Below are positions 38,475 through 48,285 of a stretch of 64,000 nt of DNA, one piece after another (within the stretch, counting starts at the first letter, position 1; every line of letters starts with the position of its first letter). The stretch covers positions 4,030,001 to 4,094,000 of the forward strand of contig NC_015761.1 in assembly GCF_000252995.1 (NCBI RefSeq), given 5' to 3'. This stretch comes from Salmonella bongori NCTC 12419. GTDB taxonomy: Bacteria; Pseudomonadota; Gammaproteobacteria; Enterobacterales; Enterobacteriaceae. The notes below the pieces were generated by a model, which was given only the letters and a program-made list of their open reading frames with translations, did no database searches and was not told where the DNA came from. The translations under genes were made by a program, and so were the position numbers.

Positions 38475-40570
38475 TGAAAAAAACACATCTGCTCAGCTTT
38501 CTGGCGCTGGGCATAAGCGCGGCCTGTCATGCAGAAACGTACCCGGCCCCCATTGGGCCTTCTCAATCTGACTTTGGCGGCGTGGGATTGTTGCAAACGC
38601 CGACGGCGCGGATGGCGCGCGAAGGAGAGATGAGTCTCAACTATCGCGATAACGATCAGTATCGGTACTACTCGGCTTCTGTTCAGCTTTTCCCGTGGCT
38701 GGAAACTACGTTGCGCTATACCGATGTCCGTACGAAGAAATACAGCAGCGTGGAGTCCTTCTCCGGTGACCAGACTTACAAAGATAAAGCGTTTGATGTG
38801 AAACTGCGATTATGGGAAGAAAGTTACTGGATGCCGCAGGTGGCGGTCGGCGCGCGCGATATCGGCGGTACCGGCCTGTTTGATGCGGAATATATTGTGG
38901 CAAACAAAGCGTGGGGGCCGTTTGACTTCTCATTAGGTCTCGGCTGGGGCTACCTTGGCACCAGCGGCAATGTGTCTAATCCCTTCTGTTCGTATAGTAA
39001 TAAATTCTGTACGCGCGACAATAGCTACAAACAGGCAGGATCTGTTGACGGTAGTGATATGTTCCACGGTCCGGCCTCGCTGTTTGGCGGTGTGGAATAT
39101 CAGACGCCCTGGCAGCCGCTGCGCCTGAAACTGGAGTATGAGGGCAATAATTATCAGCAGGACTTTGCCGGCAAGCTGGAACAAAAGAGCAAGTTTAACG
39201 TCGGCGCCATTTATCGCGTCACCGATTGGGCCGACGTTAACCTCAGCTACGAGCGCGGCAATACATTGATGTTTGGTGTGACGTTACGCGCTAATTTCAA
39301 CGAGTTACGCCCCTCGTACAACGACAATTCACGTCCGCAATACCGGCCGCAACCGCAGGATGCCATCTTGCAACATTCAGTGGTGGCGAACCAGCTCACC
39401 TTGCTGAAATACAACGCAGGTTTTGCAGATCCGAAAATTCAGGTCAAAGGTGATACGCTATACGTTACGGGAGAGCAAGTGAAATACCGGGATTCACGCG
39501 AGGGGATCATGCGCGCCAACCGGATCGTGATGAACGATCTTCCTGAAGGGATCCGTACGATCCGCGTGACGGAAAACCGTCTTAATTTGCCGCAGGTGAC
39601 GACCGAAACTGATGTTGCCAGCCTGAAACGGCATCTGGAAGGTGAACCGCTGGGACATGAAACGCCACTGGCACAAAAACGCCTGGAGCCGATCGTGCCG
39701 GAGAGCACCGAGCAGGGCTGGTATATCGACAAGTCGCGCTTTGCTTTTCATCTCGATCCGGTCCTGAACCAGTCAGTAGGCGGGCCGGAAAACTTCTACA
39801 TGTATCAACTGGGCGTGATGGGGACTGCAGATCTGTGGGTAACGGATCATTTGCTCACTACCGGCAGTGTGTTTGCCAATATCGCCAACAATTACGATAA
39901 GTTTAATTACACCAACCCGCCACAGGATTCACATCTGCCGCGGGTACGTACGCATGTTCGTGAGTATGTGCAAAATGATGTCTATGTGAATAACCTGCAG
40001 GCTAACTACCTTCAGTATTTTGGCAATGGCTTTTACGGGCAGGTTTATGGCGGCTATCTGGAAACCATGTTTGGCGGTGCCGGGGCGGAAGTACTGTACC
40101 GTCCGGTAGACAGTAATTGGGCGTTTGGTCTGGACGCTAACTATGTAAAACAGCGTGACTGGCGTAGCGCGCAGGACATGATGACGTTCACCGATTATAG
40201 CGTTAAAACCGGACATCTGACCGCTTACTGGACGCCGTCGTTCGCTCAGGATGTGCTGGTGAAAGCCAGCGTAGGTCAGTATCTCGCAGGTGATAAAGGC
40301 GGTACGCTGGAGATCGCCAAACGCTTCGACAGTGGTGTCGTTGTCGGCGGTTATGCGACGATTACCGACGCGTCGCCGGACGAATATGGAGAAGGGGACT
40401 TTACTAAAGGTGTGTACGTATCCGTGCCGCTGGATCTCTTCTCATCTGGGCCAACCCGCAGCCGTGCGGCGATTGGCTGGACACCGTTGACGCGTGACGG
40501 CGGGCAGCAACTGGGCCGTAAGTTTGGCCTGTATGATATGACCAGTGACAGGAACGTCAATTTCCGTTAA
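38474..40570 (+). CDS. yjbH: YjbH, outer-membrane beta-barrel lipoprotein-like protein (GfcD-like)
   Basis: A 698-residue exported protein, with signal peptide MKKTHLLSFLALGISAACHA (about 20 residues; CHA precedes the likely cleavage site). The YjbH/GfcD family region has strand-rich ends predicted to form an outer-membrane barrel (FGGVGLLQTPTARMAREGEM near the N-terminus, PTRSRAAIGWTPLTRDGGQQ near the C-terminus). It closes yjbEFGH and probably provides the outer-membrane exit or anchor for the exopolysaccharide; that role is inferred from the gfc system. Confidence 0.92.
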   Translation: MKKTHLLSFLALGISAACHAETYPAPIGPSQSDFGGVGLLQTPTARMAREGEMSLNYRDNDQYRYYSASVQLFPWLETTLRYTDVRTKKYSSVESFSGDQTYKDKAFDVKLRLWEESYWMPQVAVGARDIGGTGLFDAEYIVANKAWGPFDFSLGLGWGYLGTSGNVSNPFCSYSNKFCTRDNSYKQAGSVDGSDMFHGPASLFGGVEYQTPWQPLRLKLEYEGNNYQQDFAGKLEQKSKFNVGAIYRVTDWADVNLSYERGNTLMFGVTLRANFNELRPSYNDNSRPQYRPQPQDAILQHSVVANQLTLLKYNAGFADPKIQVKGDTLYVTGEQVKYRDSREGIMRANRIVMNDLPEGIRTIRVTENRLNLPQVTTETDVASLKRHLEGEPLGHETPLAQKRLEPIVPESTEQGWYIDKSRFAFHLDPVLNQSVGGPENFYMYQLGVMGTADLWVTDHLLTTGSVFANIANNYDKFNYTNPPQDSHLPRVRTHVREYVQNDVYVNNLQANYLQYFGNGFYGQVYGGYLETMFGGAGAEVLYRPVDSNWAFGLDANYVKQRDWRSAQDMMTFTDYSVKTGHLTAYWTPSFAQDVLVKASVGQYLAGDKGGTLEIAKRFDSGVVVGGYATITDASPDEYGEGDFTKGVYVSVPLDLFSSGPTRSRAAIGWTPLTRDGGQQLGRKFGLYDMTSDRNVNFR

Positions 40571-40578
40571 GGAACTCA

Positions 40579-40616
40579 GGTCGGATAAGGCGTGTGTGGC
40601 GCCCTCCGGCAAATCC
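40579..40616. repeat. REP unit after yjbH
   Basis: GGTCGGATAAGGCGTGTGTG and GCGCCCTCCGGC form a single REP palindrome between yjbH and psiE. Confidence 0.7.
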
Positions 40617-40713
40617 TCTTATTGAACAAAATATAAACATAAACAAAAAATATAGATGTTCGTCACATTTGTGCGTTATACAGAAACCTCGCTACAGAGA
40701 AAGAGGGGCTGTT

Positions 40714-41124
40714 ATGATGCTGTTGTCACGCTCACGTCTTGAGTTCATCGCCACCATTTTACAAAACGTACTGAATTTAGGGCTACTGGTTCTCGGCCTG
40801 ATCCTGGCCGTGTTTCTCGGTAAAGAAACGTTTCATCTGGCGGACGCACTATTTGTACCTGAGCAGGCCAGTAAATATGAACTGGTGGAAGGGCTGGTGA
40901 TCTACTTTCTCTATTTCGAATTTATTGCGCTGATTGTGAAGTACTTTAAGTCTGGCTTTCACTTCCCGCTGCGCTATTTCGTGTATATTGGCATCACGGC
41001 GATTGTGCGCCTGATCATCGTCGATCATAAAACGCCAATGGACGTCTTACTCTATTCGGCGGCGATCCTACTGTTGGTGATTACCTTGTGGTTATGTAAT
41101 TCGAATCGGTTAAGACGAGAATAG
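40714..41124 (+). CDS. psiE: PsiE, phosphate-starvation-inducible inner-membrane protein
   Basis: A 136-residue protein with four hydrophobic membrane segments (about 14-36, 55-77, 83-103, 109-129) and a basic tail (SNRLRRE). In E. coli the gene is induced by phosphate starvation through PhoB and controlled by CRP; its role is unknown. ATG at 40714 follows AGAGGGG; a longer in-frame extension to 40594 has no support. I could not find a convincing PhoB box in the 143 bp upstream. Confidence 0.93.
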   Translation: MMLLSRSRLEFIATILQNVLNLGLLVLGLILAVFLGKETFHLADALFVPEQASKYELVEGLVIYFLYFEFIALIVKYFKSGFHFPLRYFVYIGITAIVRLIIVDHKTPMDVLLYSAAILLLVITLWLCNSNRLRRE

Positions 41125-41128
41125 ACGT

Positions 41129-41159
41129 CGCCACACCGTAACGGAAGTACGGCATGGCG
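41129..41159. terminator. Hairpin between convergent psiE and xylE
   Basis: Stem CGCCACACCGTA (41129-41140) / TACGGCATGGCG (41148-41159) with one mismatch, in a 48-bp convergent gap. There is no strong T-run, so it may end both transcripts only weakly. Confidence 0.6.
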
Positions 41160-41172
41160 ATAAATTAACTTA

Positions 41173-42645
41173 TTACAGGGCGACTTTTGGCGTTTTCTTT
41201 CCTGTAGACGCCCATAACTCCTCAAGTTCCTCCAGCGTTTTGCTTTTGGTTTCCGGTACAAATTTCCACATAAATAGCGCCGCCAACACACCCATCACAC
41301 CATAAATCCAGTAGGAAAAACCGTTGTGAAAATGGGCGACCAGCCATGAGTTTTTATCCATCATGGGGAAGGTCCAGGAGACAAAGTAATTCGCCAGCCA
41401 TTGCGCGGCGACAGCAATCGCCAGCGCTTTACCGCGAATCGCGTTAGGGAAGATTTCTGCCAACAGCACCCAGCACACCGGACCCCAGGACATGGCGAAC
41501 GCGGCGACGTAGAACAGCATTGATAACAGCGCCACGATGCCTGGCGCCTGAGTATAAAAGGCGGTGCCGAGACTAAACATCCCCAGCGCCATACCCAACG
41601 CGCCGATAATTTGCAGCGGCTTACGACCAAACTTATCGACCGTCATGATGGCCAGCACGGTAAAGCTCAGGTTAATGACGCCGACAATGATCGTCTGTAA
41701 CAATGCGACATCGGTACTGGCCCCCAACGTTTTAAATACCTCCGGCGCGTAATACAGGACCACGTTAATCCCAACAAATTGCTGAAAGACGGACAGCATG
41801 ACGCCAATCGCAATCACGCCTGCGCCAAACATCAGCAGGCGTCCGCCTGTTTTGCGGCCATTCTCCAGCGAATGGGTGATTTCCTGCATCGCCTGGGTTG
41901 CCTGTGAGGTGCCCATAATTTTGCGCAGGATGCCTTCCGCTTGTTCATTTCTGCCGCGCGCCATTAGCCAACGTGGGCTTTCCGGTACGGTATAGAGCAG
42001 CAGTAAAAAGAGCAGCGCCGGAATACATTCTGAGGCAAACATATATCGCCAGCCATCCGTATTCAACCACACAGCGTCGCCGGATCTGGCAATAAAATAG
42101 TTCACGCAATAAACCAGCAGTTGTCCAAAAATAATGGCGAACTGGTTAAATGAGACTAACTTGCCACGGATATGGGCAGGGGCTAGCTCCGCGATATACA
42201 TCGGAGAGAGCATTGAGGCTAATCCGACGCCAATACCGCCGATAATTCGATAAATAACAAATTCCGGAACATAACCGGCTAAATAGACGGGAACGGTATT
42301 ATCCGGGTTGATGGTGGTAAAACCTAATTCGGGCCAGGCGGAGCCGACACCGGAAATAAAGAAAAGCAGGGCAGCGATTTTTAAGGAATCGCGACGACCA
42401 AAACGGTTACTGCAGTAACCGCCAATGGCGCCTCCGATGATACAGCCAATCAGCGCGCTGGCAACGCAAAAACCAAGTAACGAGTTAGCGGCGGATTCAC
42501 TTAACTGCTGTGGAGCGACAAAAACCGTATTTAGAGACTCGACGGTACCGGAAATAACCGCGGTATCATAGCCGAATAATAACCCTCCTAATGTTGCGAC
42601 TAATGTAATCGAAAAAATATAGCGGGAATTATATTGGGTATTCAT
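41173..42645 (-). CDS. xylE: D-xylose:proton symporter XylE
   Basis: A 490-residue MFS sugar porter with 12 predicted membrane segments that imports xylose with a proton. Sugar-porter signatures are GYDTAVISG in helix 1, GGYCSNRFGRRDSLK in loop 2-3, the PESPRWLMARGR motif after helix 6, VDKFGRKPLQ in loop 8-9 and PETKSKTLEELE at the C-terminus. The helix-7 QQFVGINVVLYYAPEVF segment lines the sugar site. The family is homologous to GLUT1-4. Transcribed alone, convergent with psiE. Confidence 0.94.
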   Translation of the reverse strand: MNTQYNSRYIFSITLVATLGGLLFGYDTAVISGTVESLNTVFVAPQQLSESAANSLLGFCVASALIGCIIGGAIGGYCSNRFGRRDSLKIAALLFFISGVGSAWPELGFTTINPDNTVPVYLAGYVPEFVIYRIIGGIGVGLASMLSPMYIAELAPAHIRGKLVSFNQFAIIFGQLLVYCVNYFIARSGDAVWLNTDGWRYMFASECIPALLFLLLLYTVPESPRWLMARGRNEQAEGILRKIMGTSQATQAMQEITHSLENGRKTGGRLLMFGAGVIAIGVMLSVFQQFVGINVVLYYAPEVFKTLGASTDVALLQTIIVGVINLSFTVLAIMTVDKFGRKPLQIIGALGMALGMFSLGTAFYTQAPGIVALLSMLFYVAAFAMSWGPVCWVLLAEIFPNAIRGKALAIAVAAQWLANYFVSWTFPMMDKNSWLVAHFHNGFSYWIYGVMGVLAALFMWKFVPETKSKTLEELEELWASTGKKTPKVAL

Positions 42646-42887
42646 CCAGACCTGCCTTAAATGATGCAGCTATTTTGTCAGTGTGGATGATGGTGGTTTC
42701 AACGGGCAGGGAAGACAATTATCATTTTTTACATTACCGTTACGTTATATCTTTTCTGTGATCTTAATTCTGTTTAATTCGCTAAAAATGAACCGAATGA
42801 TATATTTTCCGTGATAAAAAGCACAAAAGAAAATAATCATAACGGCATTGTCAAATAACATAAAGCCAGTTATTGTCCGTGACGGAT
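42646..42887. other. Intergenic region upstream of xylE
   Basis: Non-coding DNA that should hold the xylE promoter on the minus strand. It is A/T-rich at 42715-42800. I see no clear XylR or CRP site and no other feature. Confidence 0.4.
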
Positions 42888-42912
42888 AAAAAAAGGCGCT
42901 CCAAAGAGCGCC
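42888..42912 (-). terminator. Terminator of malEFG
   Basis: Read on the minus strand, GGCGCTC (42912-42906) CAAA-type loop GAGCGCC (42901-42895) runs into seven T. It lies about 75 bp after malG; this 3' region could also yield a small RNA, but that cannot be shown here. Confidence 0.88.
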
Positions 42913-42987
42913 GAAATACGACCATAGTGGGGATAACATAAGTTGACGACAGTGGCATTGCCCGTTTCCGGGCAGGTATAACAAAGG

Positions 42988-43878
42988 TTAGCCTTTCACC
43001 CCCCCTGCCGTCAGGCCGTTGACCAGCCAGCGCTGCGCCAACAGGAATACCAGGGTGATGGGAATGGCGGAAAGTACGGCCGCGGCGGCAAAGTCGCCCC
43101 ACAAGTAGTTTTGCGGGTTGAGATATTGCTGCATACCTACGGCCAACGTGTAGCTGTCTACATCGCGCAGTAACAGTGACGCGACCGGAACTTCGGTAAT
43201 CGCTGCGATGAAAGACAGAATAAACACGACTGCGAGAATCGGTACTGAGAGCGGCAATAGTACCAGGCGGAATGCCTGCCACGGCGTCGCGCCATCCAGT
43301 GCCGCCGCCTCTTCCAGCGAGCTGTCAATCGTTTCGAAGTAGCCTTTAATCGTCCAGACATGTAGCGCGATACCGCCAAGATAGGCGAAGATCACACCCC
43401 CATGCGTGTTCAGGCCAATAAAGGGGATGTATTGTCCCAGCCGGTCAAATAACGCATACAGCGCTACCAGCGACAGTACCGCCGGGAACATCTGGAAAAT
43501 CAGCATTCCTTTGAGCAGCGTCGCTTTGCCTGGGAAACGCATACGCGCAAAGGCATAGGCGCAGGTGGTGGAGAGCGCCACAATACCGATGGCGGTAATA
43601 CCGGCGATTTTCACCGAGTTCCACAGCCATAACAGCACCGGGAAAGGTGGCGGCATTACTCGGCCATCCGCATGTTCTACACTAAAGCCCAGCGCAAGCC
43701 GCCAGTGCTCCCAGGAAATTTTTTCCGGAATCAGGCTGCCGGTGGCGAAGTTCCCTTCACGCAATGAGATGGCGATGACCATCAGCAGCGGGAACATGAT
43801 CGCCGCGATGAAAATCAGTAGCCCCAGGTGTGTGATAAAGAGACGCAATTTTTGCGATTTGGGTTGTACCATAGCCAT
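42988..43878 (-). CDS. malG: Maltose/maltodextrin ABC permease MalG
   Basis: A 296-residue inner-membrane subunit with six predicted membrane segments that forms the MalFGK2 pore. The cytoplasmic coupling motif EAAALDGATPWQAFRLVLLP (EAA loop) contacts MalK. Third gene of malEFG, 14 bp after malF, followed by a good terminator. It ends in GGVKG, as in E. coli. Confidence 0.97.
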   Translation of the reverse strand: MAMVQPKSQKLRLFITHLGLLIFIAAIMFPLLMVIAISLREGNFATGSLIPEKISWEHWRLALGFSVEHADGRVMPPPFPVLLWLWNSVKIAGITAIGIVALSTTCAYAFARMRFPGKATLLKGMLIFQMFPAVLSLVALYALFDRLGQYIPFIGLNTHGGVIFAYLGGIALHVWTIKGYFETIDSSLEEAAALDGATPWQAFRLVLLPLSVPILAVVFILSFIAAITEVPVASLLLRDVDSYTLAVGMQQYLNPQNYLWGDFAAAAVLSAIPITLVFLLAQRWLVNGLTAGGVKG

Positions 43879-43892
43879 TATTGTTCTCTCCC

Positions 43893-45437
43893 TTAATCAA
43901 ACTTCATGCGTGTGGCTTTCAGGTTCACGATGGCCAGAGCCCCTACCAGCAGGAAGATCAGGGTGGCGATAGCCGCCGCCAGACCGAAGTCCTGACCGCC
44001 GCCGCCTTCAAAGGCAATGCGGTAGGTGTAGCTGACAAGCAGGTCGGTATAGCCGGCTGGGGTGGTGGTGCCGAGACGGTCTGGCCCGCCGTTGGTCAAC
44101 AGTTGTATCAGAACGAAGTTGTTAAAGTTAAAGGCGAAGCTGGCGATCATCAGCGGAGTCAGTGGCTTAATCAGCAGCGGCAGCGTAATTTTGAAGAAGT
44201 TCTGAAATGGACCGGCGCCATCCATTGCCGACGCTTCATACAGATCGTCGGGTATCGCTTTCAGTAATCCCATACACAGAATCATCATGTAGGGGTAGCC
44301 CAGCCAGGTATTAACGATGATCACCATCGCCCGCGCGGTATTCGGGTCGCTGAACCAGGCGGGCTTCACGCCGAATAAAGCGCTCAGCATCATGTTGATT
44401 TCACCAAAGCTCTGGTTGAACAGCCCTTTGAAAATCAGGATTGAGATAAACGACGGTACGGCGTAGGGCAGAATCAGCAGTACGCGGTAGATAGCTTTAC
44501 CTTTCAGTGCCTCCCACTGTACGAGACATGCCAATACCATGCCTACCGCCACGGTGAGTACCACGGTAAGGACAGAGAAGACCACCGTCCAGACGAAGAT
44601 GGCGAAAAAGGGCTTCTGGATACCTTCATCGGTAAAGACGCGGGTGAAGTTTTTCGCGCCGATAGTAACGGTATAACCGGGACTGAGTTTTTCGTCGCCC
44701 CAGCTTCCGTCTGCGTTGATAGACTGATAGTAACCGATATCGTTATTAGGCCGGTATTTCACGCCACTCTGGTTATTGGTGAGCAGACCGTCATCAGCCA
44801 GTGTATACAGCGGGCGGGTACCGGAAAACTGACGCAGTGAGCTCATAATCACTTTGCTGTCGTCCGGCAGAACGGCGGTCAGTTGGTTCAGCGCCAGGCG
44901 GTTCTGGGTGATAATACGCAGATTGGCGCGTTCGCCGCCCGGCAGGGCATCGCTTTCCTGCAACTGTAGTTTTTGTTCGCCGCCAAAGGTAAATGCGTCA
45001 GACAAATAATGTTTGCCGGTTTCGCCGTCGGTCAGGGCCAGTTGCCACTTGTCATCAGTCGGATACAAACCGAAGGTATACGTTTTGCCAGCCTGATAAG
45101 AACGGTCCATCAGCACCTGTTGGGCGCGTTCAAAGGTAAGCTGGTTGGTGCTACTGTAGTTGGTAAAAGCAATGGCGATAGTGCAAACCAGCGGGAAGAG
45201 TACAAACAGTCCCATTCCGGCGAGGCCTGGGTAAACGTAGCGCCAGGCATAGGTTTTACGATTCGCGAAAATATAGAGGCCAGCAGAGCTTAAAATCAGC
45301 GTCATGATGGCGAACAAATACTCCCCTTGTGCGTACATTAAAACTACAAGGTAACCCACCAGCAGGCCCAGCAGACCTATCGCTGACCATTTCAGCGCGT
45401 CGCTTTGCCACCAATGTTTCTTTTTAATGACATCCAT
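43893..45437 (-). CDS. malF: Maltose/maltodextrin ABC permease MalF
   Basis: A 514-residue inner-membrane subunit with eight membrane segments and the large periplasmic P2 loop (about residues 93-275) that contacts MalE. The EAA loop EASAMDGAGPFQNFFKITLP is near residue 400. It follows malE after an intergenic region enlarged by an ERIC element and precedes malG by 14 bp. The ribosome site is in GGAAGATCCCC on the minus strand. Confidence 0.97.
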   Translation of the reverse strand: MDVIKKKHWWQSDALKWSAIGLLGLLVGYLVVLMYAQGEYLFAIMTLILSSAGLYIFANRKTYAWRYVYPGLAGMGLFVLFPLVCTIAIAFTNYSSTNQLTFERAQQVLMDRSYQAGKTYTFGLYPTDDKWQLALTDGETGKHYLSDAFTFGGEQKLQLQESDALPGGERANLRIITQNRLALNQLTAVLPDDSKVIMSSLRQFSGTRPLYTLADDGLLTNNQSGVKYRPNNDIGYYQSINADGSWGDEKLSPGYTVTIGAKNFTRVFTDEGIQKPFFAIFVWTVVFSVLTVVLTVAVGMVLACLVQWEALKGKAIYRVLLILPYAVPSFISILIFKGLFNQSFGEINMMLSALFGVKPAWFSDPNTARAMVIIVNTWLGYPYMMILCMGLLKAIPDDLYEASAMDGAGPFQNFFKITLPLLIKPLTPLMIASFAFNFNNFVLIQLLTNGGPDRLGTTTPAGYTDLLVSYTYRIAFEGGGGQDFGLAAAIATLIFLLVGALAIVNLKATRMKFD

Positions 45438-45451
45438 GGGGATCTTCCTCT

Positions 45452-45576
45452 TTACGCTTTATCCTTCGCACTACCTCTTTGTTGGCTGCGGAAGCTCACC
45501 CCAGTCACTTACTTATGTAAGCTCCTGAGGATTTGCCTCCTTGCCGCCTCGATGTAGCGCGAATGATTTCGCGTAA
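45452..45576. repeat. ERIC element between malE and malF
   Basis: 125 bp with imperfect inverted ends (TTACGCTTTATCCTTCGC left; TTACGCGAAATCATTCGC right, reversed) and the diagnostic ERIC core CTCACCCCAGTCACTTACTT followed by ATGTAAGCTCCTGAGGATTT. It lies inside the malEFG transcript. In E. coli, as known, this gap carries REP sequences instead. Confidence 0.92.
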
Positions 45577-45623
45577 CAACGTATTCAATAAACCTGATTC
45601 CCTAAAAAATAAGGGAAACCGTA

Positions 45624-46814
45624 TTACTTGGTGATACGACCTTGTGCATCTTTCAGCGCAGCATCTACAGTCTGACGACCGCTGGCGGCGTTGATGACGG
45701 CTGTACGCACCGCATACCAGAAGGCAGACATCTGCGGAATGTTCGGCATGATTTCGCCTTTTTGGGCGTTATCCATGGTCGCGGCGATACGTGGATCTTT
45801 CGCTAATTGCTCCTGGAAGGATTTCAGCGCTACGGCGCCCAGCGGTTTATCTTTGTTCACCGCACTCAGTCCCTGATCGGTCAGCAGATAGTTTTCGAGG
45901 AACTCTTTCGCCAGTTCCTTGTTCGGGCTGGCGGCATTGATTCCCGCGCTCAGCACGCCGACGAACGGTTTCGACGGTTTGCCTTTGAAGGTCGGCAGCA
46001 GGGTCACACCGTAGTTCACTTTGCTCTTATCAATATTTGACCATGCCCACGGGCCGTTAATAGTCATTGCCGTCTCGCCTTTATTAAAGGCGGCTTCGGC
46101 GATGGAGTAGTCGGTATCGGCGTTCATGTTTTTGTTTTTGATCATATCGACCAGGAAGGTCAGACCGGCTTTCGCACCAGCGCTGTCGACGCCAACATCT
46201 TTCACATCGTACTTGCCGTTCTCAAATTTGAACGCGTACCCGCCATCAGCGGCGATTAATGGCCAGGTAAAATACGGTTCTTGCAGGTTGAACATCAGCG
46301 CTGATTTCCCTTTCGCTTTCAGTTGCTTATCCAGCGCAGGAATTTCTTCCCAGGTTTTTGGCGGGTTCGGGACGAGATCTTTATTGTAAATCAGGGAGAG
46401 AGCTTCAACGGCGATGGGGTAGGCGATCAGCTTGCCGTTATAACGTACTGCATCCCAGGTGAACGGATAGAGTTTGTCCTGAAACGCTTTATCCGGAGTG
46501 ACCTCCGCCAGCAGACCAGACTGCGCGTAGCCGCCAAAACGGTCGTGCGCCCAGAAGATAATGTCAGGACCGTCGCCGGTGGCTGCAACCTGCGGAAATT
46601 TCTCTTCCAGCTTGTCCGGATGCTCAACGGTGACTTTAATACCGGTGTCTTGCTCAAATTTTTTACCGACCTCGGCCAGACCGTTATAGCCCTTGTCGCC
46701 GTTGATCCAGATAACCAGTTTACCTTCTTCAATTTTGGCGAGAGCCGGGGCGGAAATCATCATCGTCGTAAGTGCGGATAATGCGAGGATGCCTACGCCA
46801 GTTTTAATCTTCAT
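45624..46814 (-). CDS. malE: Periplasmic maltose-binding protein MalE
   Basis: Binds maltose and maltodextrins in the periplasm and delivers them to MalFGK2; also a Tar chemotaxis partner. The ATG at 46814 behind GGGAGATAT gives 396 residues with a 26-residue signal peptide (MKIKTGVGILALSALTTMMI, cut after ALA). The mature start KIEEGKLVIWINGDKGYNGL is diagnostic. The frame stays open upstream to 47051 across the mal control region, which is not coding. First gene of malEFG. Confidence 0.98.
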   Translation of the reverse strand: MKIKTGVGILALSALTTMMISAPALAKIEEGKLVIWINGDKGYNGLAEVGKKFEQDTGIKVTVEHPDKLEEKFPQVAATGDGPDIIFWAHDRFGGYAQSGLLAEVTPDKAFQDKLYPFTWDAVRYNGKLIAYPIAVEALSLIYNKDLVPNPPKTWEEIPALDKQLKAKGKSALMFNLQEPYFTWPLIAADGGYAFKFENGKYDVKDVGVDSAGAKAGLTFLVDMIKNKNMNADTDYSIAEAAFNKGETAMTINGPWAWSNIDKSKVNYGVTLLPTFKGKPSKPFVGVLSAGINAASPNKELAKEFLENYLLTDQGLSAVNKDKPLGAVALKSFQEQLAKDPRIAATMDNAQKGEIMPNIPQMSAFWYAVRTAVINAASGRQTVDAALKDAQGRITK

Positions 46815-46888
46815 ATCTCCCATCCTTTTTGGTGATGTACACAGAGGTGGTTTAACGCTCTCTAGTTTCTTTATACGACAACCTCTTT

Positions 46889-47095
46889 CCATCCTCCCTA
46901 CCCCTACGCCCCACCCATCCTTTATGTGATCTGTGTTACATAAATGTGAGTAATGCGTACTGGCGCACACAAAAACACGCCGATTTTTGCGGACGACATC
47001 ACGAAATTCCTTTTCTGTCCGCGTCTGTGGTCTCAGGCGCTGTGTCCTCATCCTCCCGCCTCCTCCCCCATAAAAAAGCCGGGGGGCGGAGGATT
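46889..47095. promoter_or_regulatory. Divergent malEFG / malK-lamB-malM control region with MalT boxes
   Basis: The 361-bp gap between malE and malK holds GGA(T/G)GA-type MalT boxes in both orientations. Near malE on the minus strand: GGGAGGATGG (about 46889-46898) and GGATGG (46915-46920). Near malK: two on the minus strand (GGGAGGATGAGG and GGGGGAGGAGG, 47046-47069) and GGCGGAGGATTT on the plus strand (about 47084-47095). This matches the shared MalT/CRP nucleoprotein control known for the regulon. Confidence 0.75.
46925..46940. promoter_or_regulatory. CRP site in the mal control region
   Basis: TGTGATCTGTGTTACA matches TGTGA-N6-TCACA with one mismatch. It lies directly beside the malE-proximal MalT boxes. 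Confidence 0.75.
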
Positions 47096-47175
47096 TATGC
47101 CAGCCAGGGATCGCGCATAGTCAGGCCATCATGAATGTTGCTGTCAATGACAGGTTGTAACGAAGGGAGAAGGGC

Positions 47176-48285
47176 ATGGCGAGCGTACAGCTACGAAATG
47201 TAACGAAAGCCTGGGGTGACGTGGTGGTATCGAAAGATATCAACCTCGATATCCATGACGGGGAATTCGTGGTGTTTGTGGGACCGTCAGGCTGTGGTAA
47301 ATCGACCTTACTGCGAATGATCGCCGGACTTGAAACCATTACCCGTGGGGATTTGTTTATTGGGGAAACCCGCATGAATGATATCCCGCCCGCTGAGCGC
47401 GGCGTGGGCATGGTATTCCAGTCTTATGCGCTCTATCCCCACCTCTCCGTTGCAGAAAACATGTCTTTTGGTCTTAAGCTGGCAGGCGCGAAAAAAGAGG
47501 TAATGAATCAACGCGTCAACCAGGTGGCGGAAGTGCTGCAACTGGCGCATTTGCTGGAACGTAAGCCGAAGGCACTTTCCGGTGGTCAGCGTCAGCGTGT
47601 GGCGATTGGCCGTACGCTGGTGGCGGAGCCACGTGTGTTCCTGCTGGACGAACCGCTCTCTAACCTCGACGCCGCACTGCGCGTGCAAATGCGCATTGAA
47701 ATCTCCCGTCTGCATAAACGTCTGCGGCGCACAATGATTTACGTCACTCATGATCAGGTCGAAGCGATGACTTTGGCCGACAAAATCGTGGTGCTGGACG
47801 CCGGTCGCGTCGCTCAGGTCGGTAAGCCGCTGGAGTTGTATCACTATCCGGCGGATCGCTTTGTCGCGGGCTTTATCGGTTCGCCGAAGATGAACTTTCT
47901 GCCGGTGAAAGTGACCGCTACCGCGATTGACCAGGTCCAGGTTGAACTGCCGAATCGCCAGCAAATTTGGCTGCCGGTTGAAAGCCGTGATGTTCAGGTC
48001 GGTGCCAACATGTCTTTAGGCATTCGTCCGGAACACTTACTACCGAGCGATATCGCCGATGTCACCCTGGAAGGTGAAGTCCAGGTTGTCGAGCAATTAG
48101 GTCACGAAACACAAATTCATATCCAGATCCCCGCCATCCGTCAAAACCTGGTTTATCGCCAGAACGACGTGGTGTTGGTAGAAGAGGGCGCCACATTCGC
48201 TATCGGCCTGCCGCCAGAGCGTTGTCATCTGTTCCGTGAAGATGGCAGCGCATGTCGTCGACTGCATCAAGAGCCGGGCGTTTAA
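47176..48285 (+). CDS. malK: Maltose transport ATPase MalK
   Basis: ATP-hydrolysing subunit of MalFGK2 and inhibitor of MalT. The product is 369 residues. Walker A GPSGCGKST is at 36-44, the Q-loop in VFQSYALYP, ABC signature LSGGQRQRV at about 134-142, Walker B VFLLDEPLSNLD and the switch histidine in YVTHDQ. The C-terminal regulatory domain starts around residue 236. Divergent from malE; first gene of malK-lamB-malM with ribosome site GAAGGGAGAAGGG. Confidence 0.98.
   Translation: MASVQLRNVTKAWGDVVVSKDINLDIHDGEFVVFVGPSGCGKSTLLRMIAGLETITRGDLFIGETRMNDIPPAERGVGMVFQSYALYPHLSVAENMSFGLKLAGAKKEVMNQRVNQVAEVLQLAHLLERKPKALSGGQRQRVAIGRTLVAEPRVFLLDEPLSNLDAALRVQMRIEISRLHKRLRRTMIYVTHDQVEAMTLADKIVVLDAGRVAQVGKPLELYHYPADRFVAGFIGSPKMNFLPVKVTATAIDQVQVELPNRQQIWLPVESRDVQVGANMSLGIRPEHLLPSDIADVTLEGEVQVVEQLGHETQIHIQIPAIRQNLVYRQNDVVLVEEGATFAIGLPPERCHLFREDGSACRRLHQEPGV

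Noticed and set aside
46815..47051. Upstream extension of malE
   Set aside because: It would cover the CRP and MalT sites; the true signal peptide starts at 46814.
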